NCBI GenBank assembly: GCA_030673645.1
Contig: DAOVIO010000001.1
Location: 1-64,000 of the forward strand
Direction: 5' to 3'
DNA: 64,000 bases
DNA from: JAGLSB01 sp023135955
Lineage (GTDB): Bacteria > Bacteroidota > Bacteroidia > Bacteroidales > GCA-2748055
This document shows, in pieces, positions 28,756-37,141 of the stretch. A program made the position numbers and the translations under genes. The notes below the pieces were generated by a model that saw nothing but the letters and a program-made list of their open reading frames with translations, was not told where the DNA came from and ran no database searches. The number at the start of each line of letters is the position of its first letter. The stretch's first letter is position 1.

Positions 28756-29213
28756 GAAAATATCCCCCAACCCCGGATGGGGCTAACGAAGATTAATAGA
28801 TTAAAATAACAGCAGTTGAGGTTGTTTTATATTATTAGTGTCTTGCATAATAGATTTTATTAAGTTGCATTCTAGTCAACCACGCTGTGGTTGCGGATTC
28901 ATTATTGTCATATTACCCCGGACATAAATGTCCAGGGCTATTGTTTTTAAACCCGTCCCGGGTTTTGATTTGCAATTGGCATGAAGCTCTTATTGACTCG
29001 TCCAGGGTAATAAGTCTCAATCTTATTGGGAAGTTTGATTAAAAGTCACAATCCTTACATCCCGGAGGGATGAAATAACAATAGCCCCGGACGCTTGCCG
29101 TCCGGGGTAAATTAAACCAAAAGACCCCCCAACCCCAGAGTGGGTTGCACTTCCTAATGATGCTATAGGGATAAATTAGGATAGGAAAATCATCCTGCAT
29201 TTGCATTTACTTC
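28756..29213. repeat. Cluster of REP-like palindromes in a gene-free region
   Basis: No gene is supportable in this 458-base gap. Two arms, 28913-28945 and 29077-29110, are imperfect inverted copies of each other (TTACCCCGGAC...CTATTGTT against AACAATAG...TCCGGGGTAA). Each arm is also a hairpin in itself (CCCCGGAC/GTCCAGGG and CCCCGGAC/GTCCGGGG). Other G/C-rich palindromes lie between and around them (AACCACGCTGTGGTT at about 28879; AACCCGTCCCGGGTT at about 28950; CATCCCGGAGGGATG at about 29058). CCCCCAACCCC recurs at 28764 and 29126 in the same orientation. Their high GC content against an AT-rich background suggests mobile non-coding REP elements. Confidence 0.75.
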
Positions 29214-30551
29214 TTAACTAACTAACAAATCTCTTTCCCTGAACTCAATTCCATACTCCTTTAATTCGTTAAGTACTGGTTCATATACTTGTTTTGCAAC
29301 CGGAATATGAATGCCACTTAGATCAATTTTATCTTCAAGAATAAGTCTGGAAACGATCGCAACAGGTAAACCAACAGTTTTCGACATTGCAGTATTATCA
29401 GAGTCTTCACCAATTACAACAAGGGTTGAATATATTTTACGGTGTTGGCGTAATCTTACGTAGTCAAATTGATGCTCCATAACTATCATATCCTTGTCCT
29501 CGGGCGCCATTGCCCATTTTTTCTCAAGAATATGCTGAAGAACGCGGGCAGGAGTTAAATCAGGAATGCCAATCACTTTTTCTTCGAATAACCCTAACCA
29601 TTTTAATTTATTCATTAATTCAGACCCTTCCTCAATATCGAGATAATCAGCTATTTTTTTCTCGACAGTGTCAACAATGTTGTAAGAGACAAAACTATTG
29701 ATAAACTGTCTGTAAGTCATGTGTTCTGTATTATCCATAGTATATGTGTCGTCGGTTGCTCCCAGTTGAACCAATAAATTCCATGCCTCACAGAAGGAAG
29801 GACGGCGGATAGTTCCCCGGAACATGGTCGACAGTTCCTTTAAACCATAAGTCTCCTGATATTTGAGCGAATCGCGATTGGGATAAACCTCAAATTGTCC
29901 ATATTCAGGAATATCAATTATCTCATATCTTGAAAATAATTTATGATATGGAATATATTTAAATCTTGAATTATGTAAAAAGCGGGCTCCTGCTGCACCT
30001 GCCAGTACAACATTCCTCGGCGCCCAGGTAAACTTGTATTTCCATGGATTATTATCATAGCTTGGTGCTACCAGTCCTCCTGTTGAGGACTCAAATGCAA
30101 GTAGTTTTGCGCCCTCATCTTTCAATCTGTTTATTACCTGCATGGCCGACATATGATCGATACCGGGGTCAACACCAACTTCATTCATTATCAACACTCC
30201 TTTATCACGGGCTTCTTTATCGAGGGACTGAATTTCTTCAGAAACATATGATGCTGTAACCATGTTTACTCCATAACGTATACATTCCTTTGCAACAAAA
30301 AAGTGAAACTTTGCAGGAAGCATGGAAACAACCAGGCTGGCTTTCTTGACTTCTTTTGCTAGTTGTTCAGAATTGTCAGCATTAAAAAATATTGCCTCTC
30401 CTCGGGGGTGATTATTGATCTTTTCCTTGGCTAAATCAATGGAAACGTCACCCAGACGTATGCTCCAGTCTCCAGCCTCAGCTTTCTCCAGTAAATAATT
30501 AATAAGAATTTTGGAGGATAAGCCTGCACCAAGAATCAGAATGTGTTTCAT
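29214..30551 (-). CDS. Saccharopine dehydrogenase family oxidoreductase
   Basis: The protein has 445 residues. An N-terminal Rossmann motif (ILILGAGLSSKILINYL) is followed by the family signatures MLPAKFHFFVAKECI, MNEVGVDPGIDHMSAMQVI and GGLVAPSYDNNPWKYKFTW. The family includes lysine-forming or lysine-degrading saccharopine dehydrogenases and carboxynorspermidine synthases. Full length and the conserved C-terminal half favour an active NAD(P)-dependent enzyme of amino-acid metabolism; the exact substrate is not settled. The gene stands alone on the minus strand, divergent from the toxin-antitoxin pair, with the start ATG at 30551. Confidence 0.85.
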   Translation of the reverse strand: MKHILILGAGLSSKILINYLLEKAEAGDWSIRLGDVSIDLAKEKINNHPRGEAIFFNADNSEQLAKEVKKASLVVSMLPAKFHFFVAKECIRYGVNMVTASYVSEEIQSLDKEARDKGVLIMNEVGVDPGIDHMSAMQVINRLKDEGAKLLAFESSTGGLVAPSYDNNPWKYKFTWAPRNVVLAGAAGARFLHNSRFKYIPYHKLFSRYEIIDIPEYGQFEVYPNRDSLKYQETYGLKELSTMFRGTIRRPSFCEAWNLLVQLGATDDTYTMDNTEHMTYRQFINSFVSYNIVDTVEKKIADYLDIEEGSELMNKLKWLGLFEEKVIGIPDLTPARVLQHILEKKWAMAPEDKDMIVMEHQFDYVRLRQHRKIYSTLVVIGEDSDNTAMSKTVGLPVAIVSRLILEDKIDLSGIHIPVAKQVYEPVLNELKEYGIEFRERDLLVS

Positions 30552-30687
30552 AGAAATAGATTTCTTTGATTCAAATGCTTAAAAATAATATGAATGAATT
30601 GCAATTATTCTGATTTCTTGCACTTATAAAACATATTTTAGAGTTAGGCTTAATACCAATCGCTTCATCAAAGATTTCGAATAAAAT

Positions 30688-30718
30688 TTTGAAATAGTTG
30701 TCTAATTAGGTAACTTTG
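30688..30718 (+). promoter_or_regulatory. Strong promoter for the toxin-antitoxin pair
   Basis: TTTG (30688-30691), a 19-base spacer and TAACTTTG (30711-30718) match the Bacteroidota -33/-7 consensus fully. The toxin ATG is at 30723, so transcription should start at or within a few bases of the start codon. Confidence 0.65.
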
Positions 30719-30722
30719 CATC

Positions 30723-31076
30723 ATGAAAGAAACATTTGTCAGGAAAATATTCTATTACAAAAATTACTATTTAGATTTCTTCGGAACTCTTAAAGATAAT
30801 GTTAAGAAGAAATTTAACTGGACATTAAAATTAATAGCAACACTTGAAAGAATTCCTGGCAAATATTTTAAACACATTCAAAACTCAACTGGGTTGTATG
30901 AAATCCGTGTTGAATCAGGTGGAAACATTTTTAGAGTTTTTAGCTTTTTCGATAAGGGCAAAATGATAATCTTAATTAACGGATTTCAGAAGAAGTCTCA
31001 GAAAACCCCCAAGAAAGAAATTGAAATGGCAGAAAAACTTAAAAAACAATACTTCTATGAAAAAACAAAAAAATAA
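30723..31076 (+). CDS. RelE/HigB-superfamily toxin (phage Gp49-like)
   Basis: The protein has 117 residues. The order YYKNYYLDFFGTL, a helical middle with RIPGKYFKHI, then GLYEIRVESGGNIFRVFSFF, MIILINGFQKKSQKTPKKEIE is the standard signature of the Gp49-like HigB family. These are mRNA interferases that cut mRNA on the ribosome. The toxin precedes the antitoxin, as in higBA loci. The antitoxin start lies inside the toxin's last codons, so the genes are coupled. The promoter sits almost on the start codon, so the mRNA may be leaderless. Confidence 0.88.
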   Translation: MKETFVRKIFYYKNYYLDFFGTLKDNVKKKFNWTLKLIATLERIPGKYFKHIQNSTGLYEIRVESGGNIFRVFSFFDKGKMIILINGFQKKSQKTPKKEIEMAEKLKKQYFYEKTKK

Positions 31077-31365
31077 AAATCTTACATCATTTTCTGATCA
31101 TTTAGATCAGCAATACGGTAAGAGAGGCACAGAGAACAGAGAATTCTTTGAGGAGGGATTTGAAGCATTTAAGCTTGGTGTTATGATTCAAGAACTTCGA
31201 AAAGGGAATGGATTAACTCAGGCCCAACTGGCAGAGAAATGTGGAACAACAAAAAACTATATTTCTCGAATTGAAAACAATGCTTCCGATATCAGACTTT
31301 CAACTTTGATGAGAATTATTCGGGAAGGGTTTGGAGGACATTTAAGAATGAATGTTGATTTTTAG
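31057..31365 (+). CDS. HigA-type antitoxin with XRE helix-turn-helix
   Basis: The ATG at 31057 gives 102 residues and overlaps the toxin gene by 20 bases. A longer TTG-started form is an out-of-frame reading of the toxin's tail and unlikely. The second half is an XRE/Cro helix-turn-helix: GLTQAQLAEKCGTTKNYISRIEN, then IRLSTLMRIIREGFGG. It should neutralise the HigB-type toxin and, with it, repress their promoter. The N-terminal 35 residues (SFSDHLDQQYGKRGTENREFF) are the typical linker of this subfamily. Confidence 0.9.
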   Translation: MKKQKNKNLTSFSDHLDQQYGKRGTENREFFEEGFEAFKLGVMIQELRKGNGLTQAQLAEKCGTTKNYISRIENNASDIRLSTLMRIIREGFGGHLRMNVDF

Positions 31366-31585
31366 TAGGCACATAAGCCTAACAGCGGGTATATTCTAAT
31401 GCCTGTATTGGTTTTAAAATGAAATTAGTTCTTAAAATATTAATAAATATTCTAACAATATTGACTCTCAGGCAACAGCATTACCCTGAACGATCTGAAT
31501 TAAATTGCTGAAGTTTGATATAATTCTATAGCTTACCTTATCTTGTGAAGTTTTCAACATCATTCTGCAATTCATCACAATTTTT

Positions 31586-31593
31586 TAATTTTG
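31586..31593 (+). promoter_or_regulatory. Candidate -7 element for mutS
   Basis: TAATTTTG matches TAnnTTTG 27 bases before the mutS ATG. The -33 region lacks a perfect TTTG. Confidence 0.4.
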
Positions 31594-31619
31594 TAGAATA
31601 CATTACATTCAACTCTTAA

Positions 31620-34244
31620 ATGGCAGAAGTCAAAAAGAAATACGTCGAAACTCCGCTAATGAAGCAGTATTATAGTATCAAGGCCAAACATCCTGATGCA
31701 ATATTGTTATTCAGAGTGGGAGATTTCTACGAAACTTTTGGCGAGGATGCTATTCGTGCTTCTGAGATTTTAGGTATTACACTTACTCGCAGGGCTAATG
31801 GTGCTGCATCTTATGTAGAGCTTGCCGGTTTCCCACATCATGCTATCGATACATATCTTCCAAAGCTGGTAAGGTCAGGACTGAGAGTTGCAATATGTGA
31901 GCAACTTGAAGATCCTAAGCTTACAAAGAAGATTGTTAAAAGGGGAATAACAGAATTGGTCACACCGGGACTGAGCCTTAATGAGCATGTTCTGGATAAT
32001 CGTGAGAATAATTTTCTGGCTGGCATTTATATGGAACGAAAGTATGCTGGAATTTCATTCCTTGATATTTCTACCGGTGAATTTTTAACAGCAGAGGGAA
32101 ATTTTGAATACATAGATAAGCTACTAAATAGTTTTCGGCCAAAGGAAGTTCTTATAGAGAAGCGTAAATCGGAACAGTTTTTTGAAATATTTGGTTCAGG
32201 TTTTAATGTTTTTAAACTCGACGACTGGATCTTTACTTTCGAAAATGCTAATGAAAAGCTATTACAACAGTTTGAAACAAAAAATCTTAAGGGTTTTGGT
32301 GTCGATAAACTCCAATTGGGAATAGTATCTGCAGGAGCAATTTTGCAATACCTTGAAATCACTGAGCATCATAGTAAGAATCATATCTCAAAGCTCTCAC
32401 GTATTGAAGAGGATCACTATGTTTGGTTGGATAAATTTACAATCAGGAACCTGGAATTATTCCGGTCAATTTACGATGAAGGAAAAACACTTATTGATAT
32501 TCTCGATCGGACTTTAACTCCAATGGGAGCACGGATGATGAAGCGCTGGGTTGTATTACCACTAAAGGATATTCAAACAATTGAAGACCGGCACGATGTT
32601 GTGGAGTACTTTATTAATGATGAGGGAATAAGGGAAGAGGTTCATGATCATCTGAAAGGAATTGGCGACCTTGAACGAATCATTTCACGCGTTGCTGTTA
32701 ATCGTGTAAATCCCAGGGATCTGAATAAGCTTAAATCTGCCTTGGGAAGCTTGATCCCTTTGAAAGAACTTGCCATGGAATCGGGTATTGAAGCCCTTAT
32801 TAAATTGAGCCATCAGCTGAATGCTTGTGAGGAAGTAAGGGAAAAGATTGAGAAAGAGATAAAACCTGATCCTTCTAATATGATTTCAAAGGGTGGCGTT
32901 ATTGCTGAGTCGGTAAATGCTGAACTTGACGATCTGAGAAAAATTGTTCGTTCAGGAAAAGATTATCTAGCCTCCCTTCAGATTAAAGAAATTGAACGCA
33001 CAGGAATATCATCTCTCAAAATAGCTTTTAATAATGTATTTGGATACTATATTGAAGTTAGAAATACACATAAAGATAAAGTACCCCCCGAATGGGTGAG
33101 AAAGCAGACTCTTGTTAGTGCAGAAAGATATATTACCGAGGAGCTTAAGGAATATGAGTCTAAGATACTAGGTGCTGAGGATAAAATATTAGCGCTGGAA
33201 TCGAAAATTTATCAGGAACTTGTGAGTTTTATCTCTGGCTTCACTTCTCCAATACAACTTGATGCAACAATTCTGGCGGCACTCGATTGCCTGCTTACAT
33301 TCGCAGGGAATGCCATAGAATTTAAGTATTGCAGACCTGAGTTAAGTGATAGTGATAAGCTGAGTATTCAAAATGGTCGACATCCTGTAATTGAAAGCCA
33401 ACTTCCTGTCGACGAGGAGTATGTAGCTAATAATACAATTCTGAATAGAGATATTCAGCAAATTATTATTTTAACAGGACCTAATATGTCGGGTAAATCT
33501 GCTCTTTTGAGACAAACCGCATTGATTGTATTAATGGCTCAAATCGGATCCTATGTTCCAGCTAAGAAGGCAGAAATAGGAATAGTTGACAAGATATTTA
33601 CTCGTGTTGGAGCTTCAGATAATATTTCTTTGGGAGAATCAACTTTTATGGTTGAAATGCTGGAAGCAGCTAGTATTTTAAATAATCTTTCAGATCGTAG
33701 CCTTATTCTCCTCGATGAAATTGGTCGGGGGACCAGTACCTACGATGGTATTTCAATTGCCTGGGCAATGGTGGAATATATTCATGAACATTCAAAATTC
33801 CAGGCGAAAACACTTTTTGCAACACATTATCATGAACTAAACGAAATGGAGAAATCCTTTCCCAGAGTTAAAAATTATCATATTGCTATAAGGGAATTGG
33901 AAGATAATGTAGTTTTTTTAAGGAAATTAGAACCTGGTGGTACCGAACATAGTTTTGGAATCCATGTGGCACAGATGGCAGGAATGCCAAAATCTGTTGT
34001 AAAGAGAGCGGGGAAAATACTGGAGGAATTAGAGGAAGGAAAAGGTGGAAGCAGTATTTCGAAGCCAATTGAAGATCTTGCCGCCAGTAGGGAAGGATTG
34101 CAAACCAGTTTTTTTCAACTCGACGATCCTGTTTTATTGCAAATAAGGGATGAAATTCAAAATGTTGATATCAATAACCTAACCCCTGTGGAGGCTCTGA
34201 ATAAGTTGAATGATATTAAAAACTTAATTGGGAGGAGGTTATGA
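31620..34244 (+). CDS. mutS: DNA mismatch repair protein MutS
   Basis: The protein has 874 residues, the MutS1 length. The mismatch-binding motif GDFYETF places Phe36 and Glu38 exactly as in E. coli MutS. The ATPase domain has Walker A TGPNMSGKSALLRQ, the segment SLGESTFMVEM and Walker B LILLDEIGRGTSTYDGISIAW, followed by ATHYHEL and the dimerising C-terminal helices. It recognises base mismatches and small loops and recruits MutL. It is transcribed alone toward the tRNA pair; no hairpin terminator was seen between its stop and the tRNA promoter. Confidence 0.98.
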   Translation: MAEVKKKYVETPLMKQYYSIKAKHPDAILLFRVGDFYETFGEDAIRASEILGITLTRRANGAASYVELAGFPHHAIDTYLPKLVRSGLRVAICEQLEDPKLTKKIVKRGITELVTPGLSLNEHVLDNRENNFLAGIYMERKYAGISFLDISTGEFLTAEGNFEYIDKLLNSFRPKEVLIEKRKSEQFFEIFGSGFNVFKLDDWIFTFENANEKLLQQFETKNLKGFGVDKLQLGIVSAGAILQYLEITEHHSKNHISKLSRIEEDHYVWLDKFTIRNLELFRSIYDEGKTLIDILDRTLTPMGARMMKRWVVLPLKDIQTIEDRHDVVEYFINDEGIREEVHDHLKGIGDLERIISRVAVNRVNPRDLNKLKSALGSLIPLKELAMESGIEALIKLSHQLNACEEVREKIEKEIKPDPSNMISKGGVIAESVNAELDDLRKIVRSGKDYLASLQIKEIERTGISSLKIAFNNVFGYYIEVRNTHKDKVPPEWVRKQTLVSAERYITEELKEYESKILGAEDKILALESKIYQELVSFISGFTSPIQLDATILAALDCLLTFAGNAIEFKYCRPELSDSDKLSIQNGRHPVIESQLPVDEEYVANNTILNRDIQQIIILTGPNMSGKSALLRQTALIVLMAQIGSYVPAKKAEIGIVDKIFTRVGASDNISLGESTFMVEMLEAASILNNLSDRSLILLDEIGRGTSTYDGISIAWAMVEYIHEHSKFQAKTLFATHYHELNEMEKSFPRVKNYHIAIRELEDNVVFLRKLEPGGTEHSFGIHVAQMAGMPKSVVKRAGKILEELEEGKGGSSISKPIEDLAASREGLQTSFFQLDDPVLLQIRDEIQNVDINNLTPVEALNKLNDIKNLIGRRL

Positions 34245-34305
34245 CTCTTTTTTCTGTATATAGTGACCAATAATTTGCTAAATAATGAATTTCAGAATAT
34301 TTTTT

Positions 34306-34335
34306 TTTGGATAACCAAAAAATCCGTTAAATTTG
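34306..34335 (+). promoter_or_regulatory. Promoter for tRNA-Gly
   Basis: TTTG (34306-34309), an 18-base spacer and TAAATTTG (34328-34335) match the Bacteroidota consensus. Transcription would begin near 34342, about 24 bases before the tRNA. Confidence 0.7.
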
Positions 34336-34365
34336 CACTCCCGAATCAAGAGTTCTTATATTATT

Positions 34366-34438
<73 letters not shown>

Positions 34439-34445
34439 CATTTTG

Positions 34446-34472
34446 AAAATCCCACTAAGCTGGGATTTTTTT
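34446..34472 (+). terminator. Terminator after tRNA-Gly
   Basis: AAAATCCCA (34446-34454) and TGGGATTTT (34461-34469) form a perfect 9-bp stem with a 6-base loop, and the T run continues for three more bases. tRNA-Leu downstream would then need its own promoter or read-through. Confidence 0.75.
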
Positions 34473-34509
34473 GGGATTAAGTTCTTTTTAATATAGAAAA
34501 TTAAGCGTT

Positions 34510-34595
34510 GCCCGGGTGGCGGAATAGGTAGACGCGCTGGACTTAAAATCCAGTGACCAGTAATGGTCGTGCCGGTTCGATTCCGGCTCCGGGTA
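34510..34595 (+). tRNA. tRNA-Leu (anticodon TAA)
   Basis: This is an 86-base class II tRNA. The acceptor GCCCGGG pairs with TCCGGGT (two G-T pairs). The anticodon stem CTGGA/TCCAG has loop CTTAAAA, giving anticodon TAA. A variable arm, TGACCAGTAATGGTCG, and the T arm GCCGGTTCGATTCCGGC are present. The discriminator is A and CCA is not encoded. Confidence 0.95.
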
Positions 34596-34596
34596 C

Positions 34597-34649
34597 AAAA
34601 TACAGAGTGAGAGTGAAGAGCGAGAGCGATGAACGACACTCTGTATTTT
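34597..34649 (+). repeat. 13-bp inverted repeat just after tRNA-Leu, possible terminator
   Basis: AAAATACAGAGTG (34597-34609) is the exact reverse complement of CACTCTGTATTTT (34637-34649), with a 27-base purine-rich loop. The right arm ends in five T. It may terminate the tRNA transcript or be a scar of element insertion. The adjacent CTTCGCTCTCACTCTGACTC is a further imperfect complement of the loop. Confidence 0.6.
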
Positions 34650-34651
34650 TC

Positions 34652-34981
34652 TTCGCTCTCACTCTGACTCTCAAGACTCTTAAGTTCATTTGAAAAACGA
34701 CCGTTCATTTTATTAAAATCAATTGTGCTGATTTCATTATCAGCATACTTATTTTCCAGATTTGCTATCCTTGTTTTCAGTACTTCAACTTTCTTATTTA
34801 TACTTTTTTGTTGTGATTTCCGGGAATGACCATTGTTAGTTAAGAAGTCATTTACTATATCCTTATATAAATCTTTAAATACTGATTCAACTTTGATTTG
34901 GCCAATTATTTTTCCAACAGTATTATTAGCTGGTTCTGCACGGAAGAAATTCGGAAATGAAAAAGTTGTGGCGCAGTTCAA
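34652..34981 (-). pseudogene. C-terminal remnant of a serine site-specific recombinase
   Basis: On the minus strand an open frame from 34981 reads about 110 plausible residues before it runs into antisense of the inverted repeat and of the two tRNA genes. Segments such as FKDLYKDIVNDFL, INKKVEVLKTRIANLENKYA and NEISTIDFNKMNGRFSNEL match the coiled-coil C-terminal part of large serine recombinases of Bacteroidota elements. The catalytic resolvase domain and the recombinase domain are missing, so it cannot be functional. The position directly beside tRNA-Leu suggests the decayed end of an integrated element. The family call rests on my recognition of the coiled-coil pattern only. Confidence 0.5.
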
Positions 34982-35184
34982 AAATTTTAGAAGATTTAGA
35001 TAAACGAAATCATAACATAGTAACCAAACAGTATTTAGAAATAGAGGGTCTTGACCTTAATCTATGCACAAACCCAGTATCAAAAGACCCAAAGACAGGA
35101 AATCAATATTACAAATTACTTGATTATTGGGTCATAATTCATCCAGATCTTGAAAAAATAGGAATTGAAAGAATAACATCATGA
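34957..35184 (+). CDS. Small protein of unknown function
   Basis: An ORF of 75 residues begins inside the recombinase remnant on the opposite strand. It contains HNIVTKQYLEIEGLDLN and KDPKTGNQYYKLLDYWVII, which read like a compact folded domain, but I do not recognise it. Its TGA overlaps the ATG of the next small gene (ATGA), the arrangement of translationally coupled cargo genes. It may be a cargo gene of the lost element. Moderately supported as real because of this coupling and balanced amino-acid use. Confidence 0.45.
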   Translation: MKKLWRSSKILEDLDKRNHNIVTKQYLEIEGLDLNLCTNPVSKDPKTGNQYYKLLDYWVIIHPDLEKIGIERITS

Positions 35185-35412
35185 ATACACTTGAGGCAGC
35201 TCGACTTAATTACATCATAGAATCCTCTAGCAGAATATCCGAGATAAAAGATTGTCTTAAGGATATTAATAAGGTTCAAACAATTGAAAATACGGAATCT
35301 TTAAAAGGTTCACGAAATATGCATATTTTTTTTTCTTGTATTTGTTATCGGAGCTTGTATTGTAACTTACAATTACTACAATAAAAGAAAACAACAAGCC
35401 TATCCCGCTTGA
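35181..35412 (+). pseudogene. Small membrane protein gene, apparently frameshifted at a T9 run
   Basis: As written, the frame from ATG 35181 gives 67 residues ending in an unlikely Cys/Tyr-rich tail. After NMHIFF the reading passes nine consecutive T (35326-35334). With one T fewer the frame continues as LVFVIGACIVTYNYYNKRKQQ and stops at 35412: a clean single membrane helix followed by a positive Lys/Arg tail. The first 50 residues (SRISEIKDCLKDINK) look like a soluble helical stretch. This could be a sequencing error, a real mutation, or phase-variable slippage. Confidence 0.5.
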
Positions 35413-35842
35413 TTTCCTACCCAGAAAATACCAAATTGGCTCTTCTTCGCCATTTATACTATTCACATTTTCAAATGCTATAAAGCAAACTTACAAATTG
35501 CACCAGAACTCAAATCTTCACTCAAGTCAAGCTCCCATTTATAATAGCATGGAAATAGGGAAGTGGAAATGAAATAGTGAATAACTAATATATTATGCAA
35601 TAAATCGCAATTTAAAAACGATAGCTTAAAGGTAATTAGGATTATAGATTCCAAAGCAATGAGGTATGGCGAAATATAGTATTAACCGGAGCACATTATG
35701 AAAGTGTCTTAAAGTATAATCTGATTGGGAAGTATATATTTATTTTAAGTAAAGATTTCTAATAACTTTTTGTCAAAATGCCCTTAATTTGTTAAAAAGG
35801 TATGGTTCTACTTTGATATATTTTTCATAAATTGGCCGGAAT
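35413..35842. other. Gene-free region upstream of the AraC-type regulator
   Basis: I find no ORF with coding character, no RNA gene and no complete consensus promoter in these 430 bases. AT content rises toward the regulator gene, as expected for its control region. TACTTTG and TTAATTTG strings near 35788-35815 are only partial matches to the -7 box. Confidence 0.5.
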
Positions 35843-36844
35843 ATGAATGAAGACATTTTATTAGGAAATGAGAAATTAAAGGCCATTGATATAAATACTC
35901 ATCGTCCGGGAGTAAATATATGGATTGACTTTATGCATATATACCAATTTAAACCATCAGAGGAGTTTTCGGTCCACGCGCATGAGAATTTAGAGTTTCA
36001 TTATATTGCCAGCGGGGAAGGAGAAGTAGGTTTCTTGAAGAAAGGTTTTAACAAAGATAACGTTGTTAAATTGCCAGCCGTTGTTAAAAGTCAGAATAAA
36101 CCATTTCTTAAAGAGTTTCGGCTAAGTCAGCTTATTACTGAAAATAAAGAGTACATAATATACAAAATAAAGGCAGGTGATGCATTCCTAAACCCTCCGG
36201 GCCAATTTTGCTGGCAGAAGTCATCTCAGGAGAATCCATTGGTAGAATATGCCCTCAGGTTTTCTTTTGAAGAAGTCGAAGGAGATACCAGTACCGGTAA
36301 ATATTTTAAAAAGGAAAACAATATCATTAAAAAATTAATTTGTCAGGATATCATTCAGGTTACTAATGGGAACGAACAGTTAAAAAAAGTATTTGAGTCA
36401 GTTTTTCTGGAAGCCAGATATGAAATGCCTGGATATATTACCAAGATTAAAAATGAAATTTATAATCTGATAATAATTATTGCCCGCGCTGCATGGAATA
36501 AGCGACGTTTAAAATACTTCATTCCTGTAATTGATATTACACAGAAGAGATTAAAACTCATCGAAGATTATATCCAAGCCAACATCACTAATAATATTAA
36601 AATTGAAAATCTGGCTAAGAATGTGAATATGAGTGAGCGCAATCTTTCCCGGTTTGTAAAGGAAATCAAAGGCGTATCTGTACATAAATATATCATCCAA
36701 ATAAAAGTTAAAATCGCGGTAGAACTTATATCAACCACGTCTAAGCCATTAGTCGAAATTGCCGTGCTTACAGGCTTTTCTTCTCCTTATCACCTGAGTA
36801 GTACTATAAAGAGAATTATTGGCAAGAATCCATCCGAATTATAA
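35843..36844 (+). CDS. AraC-family transcriptional regulator
   Basis: The protein has 333 residues. The N-terminal half is a cupin-like sensor (FSVHAHENLEFHYIASGEGEVGF near residue 40, and DAFLNPPGQFCWQ near 113). The C-terminal ~100 residues carry two helix-turn-helix motifs: IKIENLAKNVNMSERNLSRFVKEI and KPLVEIAVLTGFSSPYHLSSTIKRIIGKNPSEL, the AraC signature. It should bind a sugar or related effector. As the first gene of the polysaccharide locus it probably activates the downstream symporter, GH and sulfatase genes. Most large Bacteroidota loci use hybrid two-component or SusR-type sensors; a plain AraC regulator is simpler. Confidence 0.92.
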   Translation: MNEDILLGNEKLKAIDINTHRPGVNIWIDFMHIYQFKPSEEFSVHAHENLEFHYIASGEGEVGFLKKGFNKDNVVKLPAVVKSQNKPFLKEFRLSQLITENKEYIIYKIKAGDAFLNPPGQFCWQKSSQENPLVEYALRFSFEEVEGDTSTGKYFKKENNIIKKLICQDIIQVTNGNEQLKKVFESVFLEARYEMPGYITKIKNEIYNLIIIIARAAWNKRRLKYFIPVIDITQKRLKLIEDYIQANITNNIKIENLAKNVNMSERNLSRFVKEIKGVSVHKYIIQIKVKIAVELISTTSKPLVEIAVLTGFSSPYHLSSTIKRIIGKNPSEL

Positions 36845-37141
36845 TTTTTGGCAAACTTATGTAAAACCTACTGTTTTTATTTCTGCTATTATTGCAACAA
36901 TAGATTTTATGTAAATTGTCATTGACAAATCATGAATTTATTCTTGATGAAGTAGAATTTATATTTTTAAGGTAAACTCAATTTTGCTACTAGCAGTATT
37001 CTGATAGATAGCAATTGAAATATCAGGGCAACCCAATTTTGTTTGAAGAATGTTAATGAACTCCAATTGATTCTAGTGGTAGAAGGCTTTGATTTTAAAG
37101 ATATTGAATATTAATAAGTAATATTTCTAATATAACTTATA

